Of a stretch of DNA of 64,000 nucleotides, positions 1 to 8,192 are shown piece by piece. The DNA lies in contig NZ_MDZA01000011.1 in the NCBI RefSeq assembly GCF_001816125.1, positions 1 through 64,000 on the forward strand. The letters run 5' to 3'. Every line of letters starts with the position of its first letter. Within the stretch, counting starts at the first letter, position 1. The notes beneath the pieces are model-generated. The model had not been told where the DNA came from and did not search any database. It saw only the letters and a list, made by a program, of their open reading frames with translations. This DNA comes from Hymenobacter coccineus (GTDB lineage Bacteria; Bacteroidota; Bacteroidia; Cytophagales; Hymenobacteraceae). The position numbers and the translations under genes are program-made.

Positions 1-180
1 GGAAGTCTATTTAAACGGTGATTCAAACAGAGCAATCCCGTTTACGTGTTGCAAACGACGGACGGTAGCTTGTAAAAGAAGGGAATAGCAATCCCTCGCT
101 CGCGGCCCTGAAAGGTGCACCTGGTTGAGCCACGAGGCGAAGGATTACTACCCCCTTCGGATTGCTTGAAATCCCCCTTT
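1..180. other. window edge, no gene seen
   Basis: The first 180 bases contain no reading frame with recognisable protein character. They lie downstream of the HExxH protein gene. Open frames that cross this stretch run antisense to, or out of frame with, that gene. Confidence 0.4.
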
Positions 181-645
181 TTATACGGGAGCCCTGGTCG
201 TCGCCACGGCGGCCAAAGCAGCTTGCGCCTGGGCCAGGCTGGCGCCCAGTTTGCGCAGCACGAAGCCTGAAAATTCGTCGGCCTCCAGCTCGTCCTGCGG
301 GTTGGAGCCGCCGGCGCGCAGGGTGTGGCCGTTGAGGTGGTGGCCCATTTCGTGGGCCAGGATGCTGATGCCGGCCCAGTCGGTGCGGCCGGCGCGGTTC
401 ACGGCGGCCAGGAAATCGGGGTTGTAGAGCAGGTAGCGCTTGCCGCCGTACACCACGGCCGCGGCGTTGTCCACGTCGTGGGTGGCGCGCAGCTCGAAGC
501 GGGGCTGCAAGCCCACTACGTTGGTGATTTCCTGGATAATGCCGGTGGCACCCCCGGTTTGGGCCCCGGCGGTGCCGGCGAATGCGCAGGCCAGCAGCAG
601 CCCCAGGGCCGTGCGGCGAAGAAAAAGGGAAATGAGCGTTGGCAT
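181..645 (-). CDS. secreted HExxH metalloprotease-like protein
   Basis: A 154-residue protein with an N-terminal signal peptide (hydrophobic residues about 12-26, cleavage near AGAQ). It carries the zinc-protease motif HEMGHH at residues 98-103 and an acidic ELEADEF segment about 20 residues later that could supply the third zinc ligand, as in M48-like gluzincins. I chose the ATG at 643-645 because it places the signal peptide at the N-terminus; an upstream extension exists in frame but is proline-rich and implausible. The protein stops soon after the ELEAD segment, so it may be a minimal or C-terminally shortened family member. It would act in the periplasm or outside the cell. The substrate is unknown. 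Confidence 0.75.
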   Translation of the reverse strand: MPTLISLFLRRTALGLLLACAFAGTAGAQTGGATGIIQEITNVVGLQPRFELRATHDVDNAAAVVYGGKRYLLYNPDFLAAVNRAGRTDWAGISILAHEMGHHLNGHTLRAGGSNPQDELEADEFSGFVLRKLGASLAQAQAALAAVATTRAPV

Positions 646-841
646 AGCGAACGGTGAAGAAGCGGGAAAAATCGGCGAAGGAAGAGAGGGCAAACAACCG
701 GCCAGAAAAAAACCGCCGGGCCCCACAGCGGCCAGCTGGGCCGCTGATTACCTAACGCAGACCAGGGGCCTTTTCGTTTATTTTTTTGGGGCCACCGGCT
801 TGCACCTTCGGCGGCCCGTCCACTATTCGCGTAAAACAAGG

Positions 842-1666
842 ATGAAATACCCCGAAACTCCCGCCGTGCTCGTCAAAGGCAAGCACTTCAAGCTGGCCGA
901 CGTCTCCCCCGACGACAAGGGCCTCTACGATGACAAGTACGCCCACAAGGAATCGGCGCTGCCGCGCCTGGCCGGCCTGCGCCAGCGCCTGGCCGAACTT
1001 CAGGAAAACCTCTACGCCGAGCACCAGCGCAGCCTGTTGCTGGTGTTCCAGGCGATGGACACGGGCGGCAAGGACGGGGCCATCGGCCGCCTGCTGACGG
1101 GCGTGAACCCGGCCGGCGTGCAAGTGGCCGCGTTCAAAGCCCCGTCGGCGGCCGAGCTGGCGCACGATTTTCTGTGGCGCGTGCACCTCAAAGCGCCGTC
1201 GCGGGGCCACATCGGGGTGTTCAACCGCTCGCACTACGAAGACGTGCTGATAACCCGCGTGCACGAACTAATAGACAAGAAAACTGCTTACCAGCGCTTC
1301 GACGACATCAATAACTTCGAGCAGCTGCTGATTCGCAACGGCACGCGCATCCTCAAATTCTTCCTCCACATTTCCAAAGAAGAGCAGGCCGAACGCCTCC
1401 AGGACCGCCTCGACGAGCCGGCCAAGCGCTGGAAATTTGAGCCCGGCGACCTCAAGGAGCGCGCCCGCTGGAACGACTACCAGGACGTGTACAGCGACGC
1501 GCTGGCCCACTGCTCGACCGACGATGCACCCTGGTTTGTGGTGCCCGCCAACCACAAGTGGACGCGCGACCTAGCCATCACCGAAATTGTAGTGGCCACC
1601 TTGGAAGATATGGACCCCAAGCCCCCCAAGGCCGATTTCGACGTGAAAGCGCAGGTAATTAAGTAA
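842..1666 (+). CDS. ppk2: polyphosphate kinase 2 family protein (PPK2)
   Basis: A 274-residue cytoplasmic protein of the PPK2 family, which moves phosphate between polyphosphate and nucleotides. The Walker-A-like loop GGKDG lies at residues 75-79 after the strand LLLVFQAMDT, and the family block FNRSHYEDVL follows about 60 residues later. Length matches short single-domain PPK2 enzymes. The frame is open far upstream, but the ATG at 842 starts the conserved domain and follows a non-conserved stretch antisense to the HExxH gene. That gene is divergent, and the ABC exporter gene converges from downstream. Whether it prefers ADP, GDP or AMP cannot be told from the sequence by eye. Confidence 0.9.
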   Translation: MKYPETPAVLVKGKHFKLADVSPDDKGLYDDKYAHKESALPRLAGLRQRLAELQENLYAEHQRSLLLVFQAMDTGGKDGAIGRLLTGVNPAGVQVAAFKAPSAAELAHDFLWRVHLKAPSRGHIGVFNRSHYEDVLITRVHELIDKKTAYQRFDDINNFEQLLIRNGTRILKFFLHISKEEQAERLQDRLDEPAKRWKFEPGDLKERARWNDYQDVYSDALAHCSTDDAPWFVVPANHKWTRDLAITEIVVATLEDMDPKPPKADFDVKAQVIK

Positions 1667-1694
1667 GGGAATTATTTATTGATTAATTGCGCGC

Positions 1695-1779
1695 GGCAAC
1701 CCATAAACAATTAGCCCGTCCTATTTCAACTGGCGTTTGCGCAGTTGAAATAGGACGGGCTAATTGTTTATGGGTTGCC
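1695..1779. terminator. 38-bp perfect inverted repeat between convergent genes
   Basis: The arms 1695-1732 and 1742-1779 are perfect reverse complements (38 bp) with a 9-nt loop. The hairpin lies between the ends of the convergent PPK2 and ABC exporter genes, so a bidirectional terminator is the simplest role. The arm is far longer than a typical intrinsic terminator stem and lacks a long U-tract, so a mobile palindromic element is an alternative. Confidence 0.75.
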
Positions 1780-1818
1780 AATGGCAACCCGTGCTAACGA
1801 CCGGCGCCGACTTGGCGT

Positions 1819-3600
1819 TTATGCTTTGGCCAGCACCGCGGGGGCCCGCTCGCCGATTTGCTGGCGCCACATGGCGTAGTACAAGCCTTTGCTTTCCAGC
1901 AGCTCGGCGTGGCGGCCGGCTTCGGCCACGTGGCCGCGCTCGAGCACGAAGATGCGGTCGGCGTGGAGGATGGTGCTGAGGCGGTGGGCGATGAGGATGG
2001 TGATGTGCTGGCGCGAGCCGGACAGCTCGCGCACCGTGCGCCCGATTTCCTCTTCCGTGAGCGAGTCGAGGGCCGAGGTGGCCTCGTCGAATACGAGCAG
2101 GGTGGGGCGGCGCAGCAGGGCCCGGGCGATGCTCAGGCGCTGCTTTTCGCCGCCCGATACCTTCACGCCGCCCTCGCCGAGCACCGTGTCGAGGCCCTGG
2201 GGGGCCCGGGCCAGCAGCGTGTCGGCGGCCGCTTCGTGCAGGGCCCGCAGGCATTCTTCGTCCGTTGCATTGGGGGCCACGAAGCGCAGGTTCTCGCGGA
2301 TGGTGCCGGCGAAGAGCTGTGTGTCCTGCGTCACGAAGCCGATTTGCTCGCGCAGGGCGTCGAGGTCTACCTCGTCGCTCGGTACGCCGTTGTAGCGGAT
2401 GCGGCCGTCCAGCGGCGGGTACAGGCCCACGAGCAGCTTCACGAGGGTGGTTTTACCCGAGCCCGAGGGCCCCACGAAGGCAATGGTTTCGCCCAGCTTC
2501 GCGCCGAAGGAAATGCCGTCCAGGGCCGGCACGTCGGCGCTCAGGTGCTTGAAGCGCACGTCTTCAAAAGCCAGGGTTTCAATCTTTTCGATTTCCACCG
2601 GGTGCTCGGGCTTCACGTCGCGCGGGGTATCGAGGATCTTCTGGAAATTAGCCAGCGACGCTTCCGATTCGCGGTAGTTGCCGATGATGGTGCCAAACTC
2701 CTGCAACGGCCCAAAGATGGAGAACGAGTAGATGAAGAACGAGAAAAATTCGCCCAGGCTGATGTGGTTCTGCACCCGTAAGTACAGCAGCAGCAAGATG
2801 ATAACGTTGCGCAGCAAATTCACGAACGTGCCCTGCACGAAGCTCAGCGACCGCAGAAAGCGCACCTTGCGCAACTCCAGCTTCAGGATTTTGCCGGTGA
2901 TGCCGTTGAGGCGGTCGGTTTCCTGCTGGGCCAGGCCCAGGCTCTTGATCAGCTCGATGTTGCGCAGGCTCTCGGTGGTGGCGCCGGCCAGCGACGTGGT
3001 TTCGGCCACAATGGTCTTCTGGATCACCTTGATGCGCTTGCTCAACGCAAAGCTCAAAATGCCCAGCAGCGGAATGGTGAGGAAATAGCCCAGCGCAATG
3101 GGCCAGTACACACTGATAGCGTACCACATCACGAAAATAATGCCCACGAGCGCCGTAAAAAGCACGTTGACAAAGCTTTGAATCAGCTTCTCCACGTCGA
3201 GGCGCACCTTTTGGAGCTTGCCCAGCGTCTCGCCGGAGCGCTGGTCTTCAAACACCTGGTAGGGCAAGTCGAGCGAGTGCCGCAGGCCGTCGGAATACAT
3301 GGTGGCCCCCAGCCGCTGCGTAATGACGTTGACGTAGTAATCCTGGAAATTCTTGGCAATGCGCGACACCATGGCCACGCCCAACATCATGGCCAGCAGC
3401 GGAATGGCCTCCCGGAAAAAAGGGGCGAACGGCACGTTGCGCATCCCGTTCATGTCGGGGTAGCGTACCGTAAACTGGTCCACCAGCTTGCGGAAAATGT
3501 AGGGGTCGAGCAGCGAGAAAACCTGGTTGACGGTGGCCAGCACCAAGGCCAGGGCCAGCAGGCCCCAATAGCGCCGGAGGTAACTAAAAAGTAATTGCAT
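1819..3600 (-). CDS. ABC transporter, fused permease and ATP-binding protein (MsbA/exporter type)
   Basis: A 593-residue half-transporter of the type that exports lipids or drugs as a homodimer in the inner membrane. The N-terminal half has about six hydrophobic helices (type IV exporter fold). The C-terminal ATPase has Walker A GPSGSGKTT, signature VSGGEKQR, Walker B LLVFDEATSALD and the H-loop in ILIAHRLST. The ATG at 3598-3600 is chosen because MQLLFSYLRRYW begins the membrane domain; the 25 codons upstream lack family character. All catalytic motifs are intact. The substrate cannot be inferred. Downstream it converges on PPK2 across a long palindrome. Confidence 0.92.
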   Translation of the reverse strand: MQLLFSYLRRYWGLLALALVLATVNQVFSLLDPYIFRKLVDQFTVRYPDMNGMRNVPFAPFFREAIPLLAMMLGVAMVSRIAKNFQDYYVNVITQRLGATMYSDGLRHSLDLPYQVFEDQRSGETLGKLQKVRLDVEKLIQSFVNVLFTALVGIIFVMWYAISVYWPIALGYFLTIPLLGILSFALSKRIKVIQKTIVAETTSLAGATTESLRNIELIKSLGLAQQETDRLNGITGKILKLELRKVRFLRSLSFVQGTFVNLLRNVIILLLLYLRVQNHISLGEFFSFFIYSFSIFGPLQEFGTIIGNYRESEASLANFQKILDTPRDVKPEHPVEIEKIETLAFEDVRFKHLSADVPALDGISFGAKLGETIAFVGPSGSGKTTLVKLLVGLYPPLDGRIRYNGVPSDEVDLDALREQIGFVTQDTQLFAGTIRENLRFVAPNATDEECLRALHEAAADTLLARAPQGLDTVLGEGGVKVSGGEKQRLSIARALLRRPTLLVFDEATSALDSLTEEEIGRTVRELSGSRQHITILIAHRLSTILHADRIFVLERGHVAEAGRHAELLESKGLYYAMWRQQIGERAPAVLAKA

Positions 3601-3692
3601 AGAAAAACAAGCGCCAGGCCGGGGCCCGGCGAAAAAGTGCGCAGAAAAAGCGCGCAAGTAAGCTTCTACAACCAAAGCCCAGCGGCGGAGGT

Positions 3693-4061
3693 TTAGACGG
3701 CCAGCGGGGCGGGCCGGCGCAGCACGATGAGCACCAGCAGCAACGCCAGCAGCGCAATGGCCGGCACGCCGCCCGCCAGCCCGCCGGGAATTTTGGTGGC
3801 GTGCATCACCACGGCCCCAATCATGATGATGACCAGCCCGGCCGCTGCCAGCCGCGTGAAGCGCGGAATCAGCAAGCCAATGCCGCCCAACACCTCGGCG
3901 CCAGCCACCACGTAGGCCAGGGCCCCGGGCAGCCCCATGCTGCTAAACATGCTCACTGTGCCGGGCAGGTCCATAAATTTGTGAACGCCGGAGGCAATGA
4001 AGGCAAGGCCGAGCAGCACTTGCAGAACCCAGGCGATGATGTTGCGGGCAGAAGCGGACAT
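3693..4061 (-). CDS. DoxX family membrane protein
   Basis: A 122-residue protein with four hydrophobic segments. The family pattern is visible in the first helix (LLGLAFIASGVHKFMDL) and in the second (AEVLGGIGLLIPRFTRLAA). DoxX-like proteins are small inner-membrane proteins with varied or unknown roles; some are linked to oxidative stress or act as subunits of quinone-linked enzymes. The ATG at 4059-4061 is preferred over one 16 codons upstream because the first helix then sits near the N-terminus. It lies 92 bp upstream of the ABC exporter on the same strand and could be co-transcribed with it. Confidence 0.85.
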   Translation of the reverse strand: MSASARNIIAWVLQVLLGLAFIASGVHKFMDLPGTVSMFSSMGLPGALAYVVAGAEVLGGIGLLIPRFTRLAAAGLVIIMIGAVVMHATKIPGGLAGGVPAIALLALLLVLIVLRRPAPLAV

Positions 4062-4484
4062 GAGAGGCGGGCTAAGGTGAGGGGAGCAAGATAGGGCGCT
4101 TGCCCGCAAACTGTTGGTCCCCGGCCCGCTTGAGCTACTCCAGGGCCCCCGCTGCCGCTACCCGCTTGCCCATCAGCACCGCTATTTGGCTCCTTCGCTT
4201 CGGTTCAAAAGGCCCCGCCTGGCTCCCGCAACGTGCGGTGAGGGAGTGGGGGAAGAGCGGCTGCGGCTGGGCGTGCGCGCGCCGGTGCCCCCGAAACCTC
4301 GGTGCCCGGGCACGGCCTGGCCCGCGGTGTAGCGGCTTCGGGCCTTCTTTTCCGGGGCCCTCCCAGGGGGCGTATATTTGAAAACGACCGCCTGGCGTTG
4401 CCTGCCCGCCGCCGGGCACTTTGGGGCCCCGGCGGCGGTTAGGGCTGGCAACGTGGCGCTTATTATTATTTTTTGCTTGTACCG
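4062..4484. other. intergenic region between divergent genes, no gene seen
   Basis: This 423-bp GC-rich spacer separates the DoxX gene (minus) from the MbnP-like gene (plus). Both promoters should lie here. Short frames open on both strands have no recognisable protein character. A T-rich stretch at about 4460-4476 lies directly upstream of the MbnP start. Confidence 0.4.
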
Positions 4485-5261
4485 ATGAATCTCCGTTTCC
4501 GGGCCTGGGCCCTGTTGTTGCCGCTGGTGGCGCTGGCAGCTGGCTGCGAAAAAGACGCCGACCCCGCCACGGTCGCCACCGGCAGCGTGGCGCTGGACCT
4601 GACGCACGTGGTGGGCACCGCGCCGCTGGCCTTCGACGGCACGCGCTACACCAAGGCCGACGGCCAAACCTTCCAGGTCACCAAGTTCAAGTACCTGCTC
4701 TCGAACGTGCAGCTGCTGCGCGCCGACGGCACCGCCTACGCCGCGCCCGAGAGCTACTACCTCGTGGACGCCGCTAAAACCGCCACCCTGCACTTGGTGG
4801 TGCCGGGCGTGCCGCTGGCCGACTATACCGGCCTGCGCTTCGTGGTGGGCGTGGACGCGGCCCGCAATACCGCCGGGGCCCAAACCGGGGCCCTCGACCC
4901 CAACAACGACTTGTACTGGGACTGGACGGCGGGCTACGTATTCCTGAAAATGGAGGGCACCTCGCCCCAGGCCCCCCACCCGGCGGCCGCCACCGAGGGC
5001 GGCCTGCGCTTCCACGTGGGCGACAACGGCACCCAGCGCACCATCACCTTCGCCGCCGCCCCGCTGGCGGTATCGGCCACCCAGGCGCCCACCGTGCACC
5101 TGCGGGTGAACGTGCTGGCCCTGTTCGACAACGCCGGGGCCCCCAGCAAGAATATCGACTTCAGCAAAATCTCCGATGCGATGGGTGGCGTCAGCGCCCC
5201 CCTCGTGGCTGATAACTACGCCGCCGGCCTGTTCACCCTGGAGCGCGTGGCTAGTAATTAA
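4485..5261 (+). CDS. MbnP-like copper-binding lipoprotein
   Basis: A 258-residue lipoprotein: the signal peptide ends in lipobox LAAGC with Cys21 as acylation site. The mature part fits the MbnP family, notably the block YWDWTAGYVFLKMEG at residues 144-158. In characterised MbnP proteins a tryptophan is oxidised to kynurenine by the diheme partner MbnH and helps bind copper; Trp145 and Trp147 here are the obvious candidates. The gene is followed on the same strand by a diheme peroxidase-like lipoprotein, the expected MbnH partner, which strengthens the call. ATG 4485 is chosen because it begins the signal peptide. A role in copper capture at the outer envelope is inferred from the family. Confidence 0.8.
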   Translation: MNLRFRAWALLLPLVALAAGCEKDADPATVATGSVALDLTHVVGTAPLAFDGTRYTKADGQTFQVTKFKYLLSNVQLLRADGTAYAAPESYYLVDAAKTATLHLVVPGVPLADYTGLRFVVGVDAARNTAGAQTGALDPNNDLYWDWTAGYVFLKMEGTSPQAPHPAAATEGGLRFHVGDNGTQRTITFAAAPLAVSATQAPTVHLRVNVLALFDNAGAPSKNIDFSKISDAMGGVSAPLVADNYAAGLFTLERVASN

Positions 5262-5510
5262 CGAGTTGTCAGTTGCTCGTCGTCAGTTGTTAGGGAATAG
5301 CGTTGCTTCCGAATAAAAATGCCCAAGTCCAACCATAGCACGTCATGCAGAGCGTAGCGCAGCATCTTTCCCGCGTCACTAATCCTGATTACTGGCGCTA
5401 AGAAGATGTGCGCTACGCTCTGCATGACGTTCTTTTCTGCTTTTAGGAACAAGTCTAACAGCTGACTAATAACCGACAACGAGCAACGGACAACTCAGTT
5501 AGCCGTTTCG
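5262..5510. repeat. nested inverted repeats between mbnP-like and mbnH-like genes
   Basis: Two nested palindromes fill the spacer. The inner one has arms 5340-5368 and 5403-5430 (29 versus 28 nt, one indel) reading GTCATGCAGAGCGTAGCGC, with a loop containing TGATTACTG. The outer one pairs GTCAGTTGCTCGTTGT-like sequence near 5266-5292 with its complement near 5455-5500. The inner unit belongs to the repeat family also seen at 9366-9457, 21760-21874 and 49489-49602. Confidence 0.85.
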
Positions 5511-5527
5511 CCCCGCCATTTTACCAT

Positions 5528-6679
5528 ATGAGGCATTTTTCTTCGCAAGTGCTGCGCCGAACGCGCGGGTGGGTGGCCGCCGGCCTGGTGGGCGTAATTG
5601 CCGTGGCCGCGTGCAGCCGCGACGGTGGCGGGGGCGACGCGCCCACCCCCACGCCCCCAACCGCCGCGCCCACGCCTTACGCCCTGGTGCTTCCGAGTAA
5701 CTTTCCCAGCAGCCCGCTACTGCCTGCCGACAACCCGCTCACGGTGGAAGGCGTGGACTTGGGCCGGTACTTGTTTTACGAAAAAACGCTGTCTGTTGAC
5801 AATAGCATTTCCTGCGCCTCGTGCCACCGCCAATCGCTGGCCTTCACCGACGGGCTGGCCCACGCCGTGGGCGTGAACGGGGCCCGGCACCCGCGCGGCG
5901 CCATGTCGCTCAGTAACTTGCTCTGGGACCCGTTACTGACCTGGGACGGCGCCTCAGCGGGCCTGGAGGTGCAGGCCCACACCCCGCTCACCAACGAAGT
6001 GGAGATGCACCAGACGCTGGCCGCCAGCGTAACCAAGCTCCAGGCCCAGCCGGCCTACGTGGCGCGGTTCGCCAAAGCTTTTGGGGCGGGGGCCCTCACG
6101 GAAGACAATCTGCTGAAGGCGCTGGCGCAGTTTGTGCGCACGCTGGTATCGGGCAACTCGCGCTACGACCGCTACCGCCGCGGCGACCGTAGCGTGCTCT
6201 CGGCCGATGAGGTGCGCGGCTTGCAGCTGTTCATCACCCACCCCAGCGGCACGGCCCTGGGCCGCGGCGGCAACTGCGCCGATTGCCACGCCGGCGACCT
6301 GCAAACCAACCACGACTTCGTCAACAACGGCCTCGACCGCACCTTCACCGACCTGGGCCGCGCCGTGCCCACCGGCTTGGCCTCCGACCAGGGCAAGTTC
6401 CGCATTCCGTCGCTGCGCAACATCGCCCTCACGGGGCCCTACATGCACGACGGCCGCTTCGCCACCCTCGAAGACGTGCTGGCCCACTACAACGAGCACA
6501 TCGAGTACGGCAGCCCCAACCTCGACGCCAATATCCTCAACGGCACCAACAGCCCCCTCGGCATCGGCCAGCCCCTGGGCCTGACGGCCACGGAAAAGAA
6601 GCAGATCGTGCTGTTTTTGAAAACGTTGACCGATTCCACGTTCATCCAGGACCCCCGCTTCAGCCAGCCCACCGATTGA
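5528..6679 (+). CDS. MbnH-like diheme cytochrome c peroxidase family lipoprotein
   Basis: A 383-residue protein with an N-terminal lipoprotein signal (VAAC, Cys29), a Pro-rich linker, and two CxxCH haem-binding motifs at residues 96-100 (CASCH) and 250-254 (CADCH). This is the bacterial cytochrome c peroxidase/MauG architecture; the GPYMHDGRFATLEDVL segment near residue 305 is also typical. Placed after an MbnP-like gene, it is most likely MbnH, which oxidises a tryptophan of MbnP. A general peroxide-detoxifying role is the alternative. The 266-bp gap to mbnP is filled by palindromic repeats, so co-transcription is possible but unproven. Confidence 0.85.
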   Translation: MRHFSSQVLRRTRGWVAAGLVGVIAVAACSRDGGGGDAPTPTPPTAAPTPYALVLPSNFPSSPLLPADNPLTVEGVDLGRYLFYEKTLSVDNSISCASCHRQSLAFTDGLAHAVGVNGARHPRGAMSLSNLLWDPLLTWDGASAGLEVQAHTPLTNEVEMHQTLAASVTKLQAQPAYVARFAKAFGAGALTEDNLLKALAQFVRTLVSGNSRYDRYRRGDRSVLSADEVRGLQLFITHPSGTALGRGGNCADCHAGDLQTNHDFVNNGLDRTFTDLGRAVPTGLASDQGKFRIPSLRNIALTGPYMHDGRFATLEDVLAHYNEHIEYGSPNLDANILNGTNSPLGIGQPLGLTATEKKQIVLFLKTLTDSTFIQDPRFSQPTD

Positions 6680-6680
6680 A

Positions 6681-6765
6681 TGCAGCGTGGACTCTGCGAG
6701 TCCGCGCGTTGCACGATTGCTAAGGCTGACGTTCGACCGCGCGGACTCGCAGCGTCCACGCTACA
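6681..6765. repeat. imperfect inverted repeat overlapping nagA stop
   Basis: The arms 6681-6708 and 6738-6765 (28 nt, about two mismatches) read AGCGTGGACTCTGCGAGTCC and its complement. The element lies between convergent genes and its right arm includes the nagA stop codon, so it could terminate both. A single arm of the same family (GCTGCGAGTCCGCGCGTTGC) recurs at about 14115-14134. Confidence 0.75.
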
Positions 6766-7882
6766 GCCAGCGGTGTAGCTCGCCGTGCAGCACGGTGGCT
6801 TGCGCGTTGAAATCGTGGTCGAACGCGCACAGGTCGGCCCGGTAGCCGGGCTCGATTAGGCCCAGGTGGTTGGCCAAGCCTAGCACGCGGGCGGGGTAGA
6901 GGCTGGCCATGCGCAGGGCTTCGGGCAGGGCGATGCCCACGTGCTGCACGCAGTTGCGCACGGCCGCCAGCAGCGTGAGGGCCGAGCCGGCGAGCGTGCC
7001 GTTGGCGTCCACAAAATGGTCGCCCTGGCGGCGGAACTGGTAGGCCCCGTGGGTCGATTCGTTTACCGCGTCGGTGATGAGGAACAGCCGCTCGCCCATG
7101 ATTTTGTGGGCGATGCGGATGGCGGCGTAGTCGACGTGCACGCCGTCGGCCACCACGCTGGCGGCCACCGCCTCATCGTCCAGGATGGCCCCCACCAGCC
7201 CTGGGGCCCGGTGCAGCAGCCCCGACATGGCATTGAACAAGTGCGTGGCCGCCGCAAACCCTCCCCGAAATGCCGCCTGCCCCTGGGCCAGCGTCGCGTC
7301 GGAATGGCCTGCCGAGCACACCACGCCGGCGGCCCGCAGCTGGGCCACGGCGTCGGGCGCGGCCATTTCCGGGGCCAGCGTCATGATGCGGAGCACGCCG
7401 GCGCTGGCGGCCAGCAGCTCGGCCAGGGGCCCCGGCGCGGGCCGCTGGATAAATTCGGCGCGGTGCGCGCCTTTCTTGATGGGGTTGAGGTAGGGGCCCT
7501 CCAGGTGCAGTCCCAGCAGGCCGGGCGTGGTGGGCAGGGCCGCGCGCACCGCCGCGATGGCCGCCTGCATCAGGGCGGGCGCGTTGGTGGGCATGGTGGG
7601 CAGGAAGCTGGTGGTGCCGTGGCGCAGCGTATGGGCCCGCAGGTCGGCGAGGGCTGCGGCGGTGGGCTCGACGGAAAACAGGATGCTGCCCCCGCCATAG
7701 AGCTGCAAATCGACGAAGCCGGGGCAGAGGTTGGCGCCGCCTAAGTCGTGCCGCGGCACGTCGGCGGGGGCCTCGGCCGCGGGCAAAACGGCGGCGATAA
7801 GCCCGTTGTCAACCAGCACGGCGTGGTGGGGCAGCACGGCGTGGCCGGTGTACACGGTGCAATTGGTGAGCAGGTAGCGCAT
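6761..7882 (-). CDS. nagA: N-acetylglucosamine-6-phosphate deacetylase
   Basis: A 373-residue amidohydrolase that deacetylates GlcNAc-6-P to glucosamine-6-P in amino-sugar catabolism and cell-wall recycling. Visible family motifs are HLEGPYLNPIKKGAH (metal-binding Glu), GHSDA and THLFNAMSG (metal/substrate histidines), DGVHVD and LITDAV (catalytic Asp). Length fits bacterial NagA. ATG 7880-7882 begins directly at the conserved beta-sandwich strand. No nagB or transporter lies beside it; it stands alone between the convergent MbnH-like gene and the divergent aldolase gene. Confidence 0.93.
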   Translation of the reverse strand: MRYLLTNCTVYTGHAVLPHHAVLVDNGLIAAVLPAAEAPADVPRHDLGGANLCPGFVDLQLYGGGSILFSVEPTAAALADLRAHTLRHGTTSFLPTMPTNAPALMQAAIAAVRAALPTTPGLLGLHLEGPYLNPIKKGAHRAEFIQRPAPGPLAELLAASAGVLRIMTLAPEMAAPDAVAQLRAAGVVCSAGHSDATLAQGQAAFRGGFAAATHLFNAMSGLLHRAPGLVGAILDDEAVAASVVADGVHVDYAAIRIAHKIMGERLFLITDAVNESTHGAYQFRRQGDHFVDANGTLAGSALTLLAAVRNCVQHVGIALPEALRMASLYPARVLGLANHLGLIEPGYRADLCAFDHDFNAQATVLHGELHRWL

Positions 7883-8192
7883 GGCGGTGGGGGAGGACGT
7901 GGGCGCAGCAAAGCCGCGTAGATAGGGCGAAGCTAACCGGCCGCCGGTGGACTTTGGCGCGGGGCCCCAACTAGCCCGGCGGGTATTGGGCAGATATTTT
8001 CTAGCAATAAATCGGGGCGTTGTTTCGGGGAAATTGCCGGGGCTGGTGGGCCTAACAGGGTCGTAGGGCTGGCCTGCACCGGGGGTAGTGGCACGGTTTG
8101 AACAGGCAGTGCATTATAAAATAAAATCGTGGTGGGGCCCCGAAAACGCTGAAACCCATAAATTGCCGCCTCATTCAGTTCAAGACCATCCC
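7883..8192 (+). promoter_or_regulatory. divergent spacer with possible Bacteroidota-type promoter
   Basis: The 310-bp spacer between nagA and the aldolase has no gene. TTTG at 8097-8100 followed by an AT-rich TTATAAAATAA at 8114-8124 is a plausible -33/-7 arrangement for the aldolase, although the spacing and the -7 box (TAnnTTTG expected) fit poorly. This is a weak prediction by eye. Confidence 0.3.

Noticed and set aside
23..697. 224-codon minus-strand frame overlapping the HExxH gene
   Set aside because: Arg/Pro-rich shadow in another frame of a gene with a signal peptide and zinc motif.
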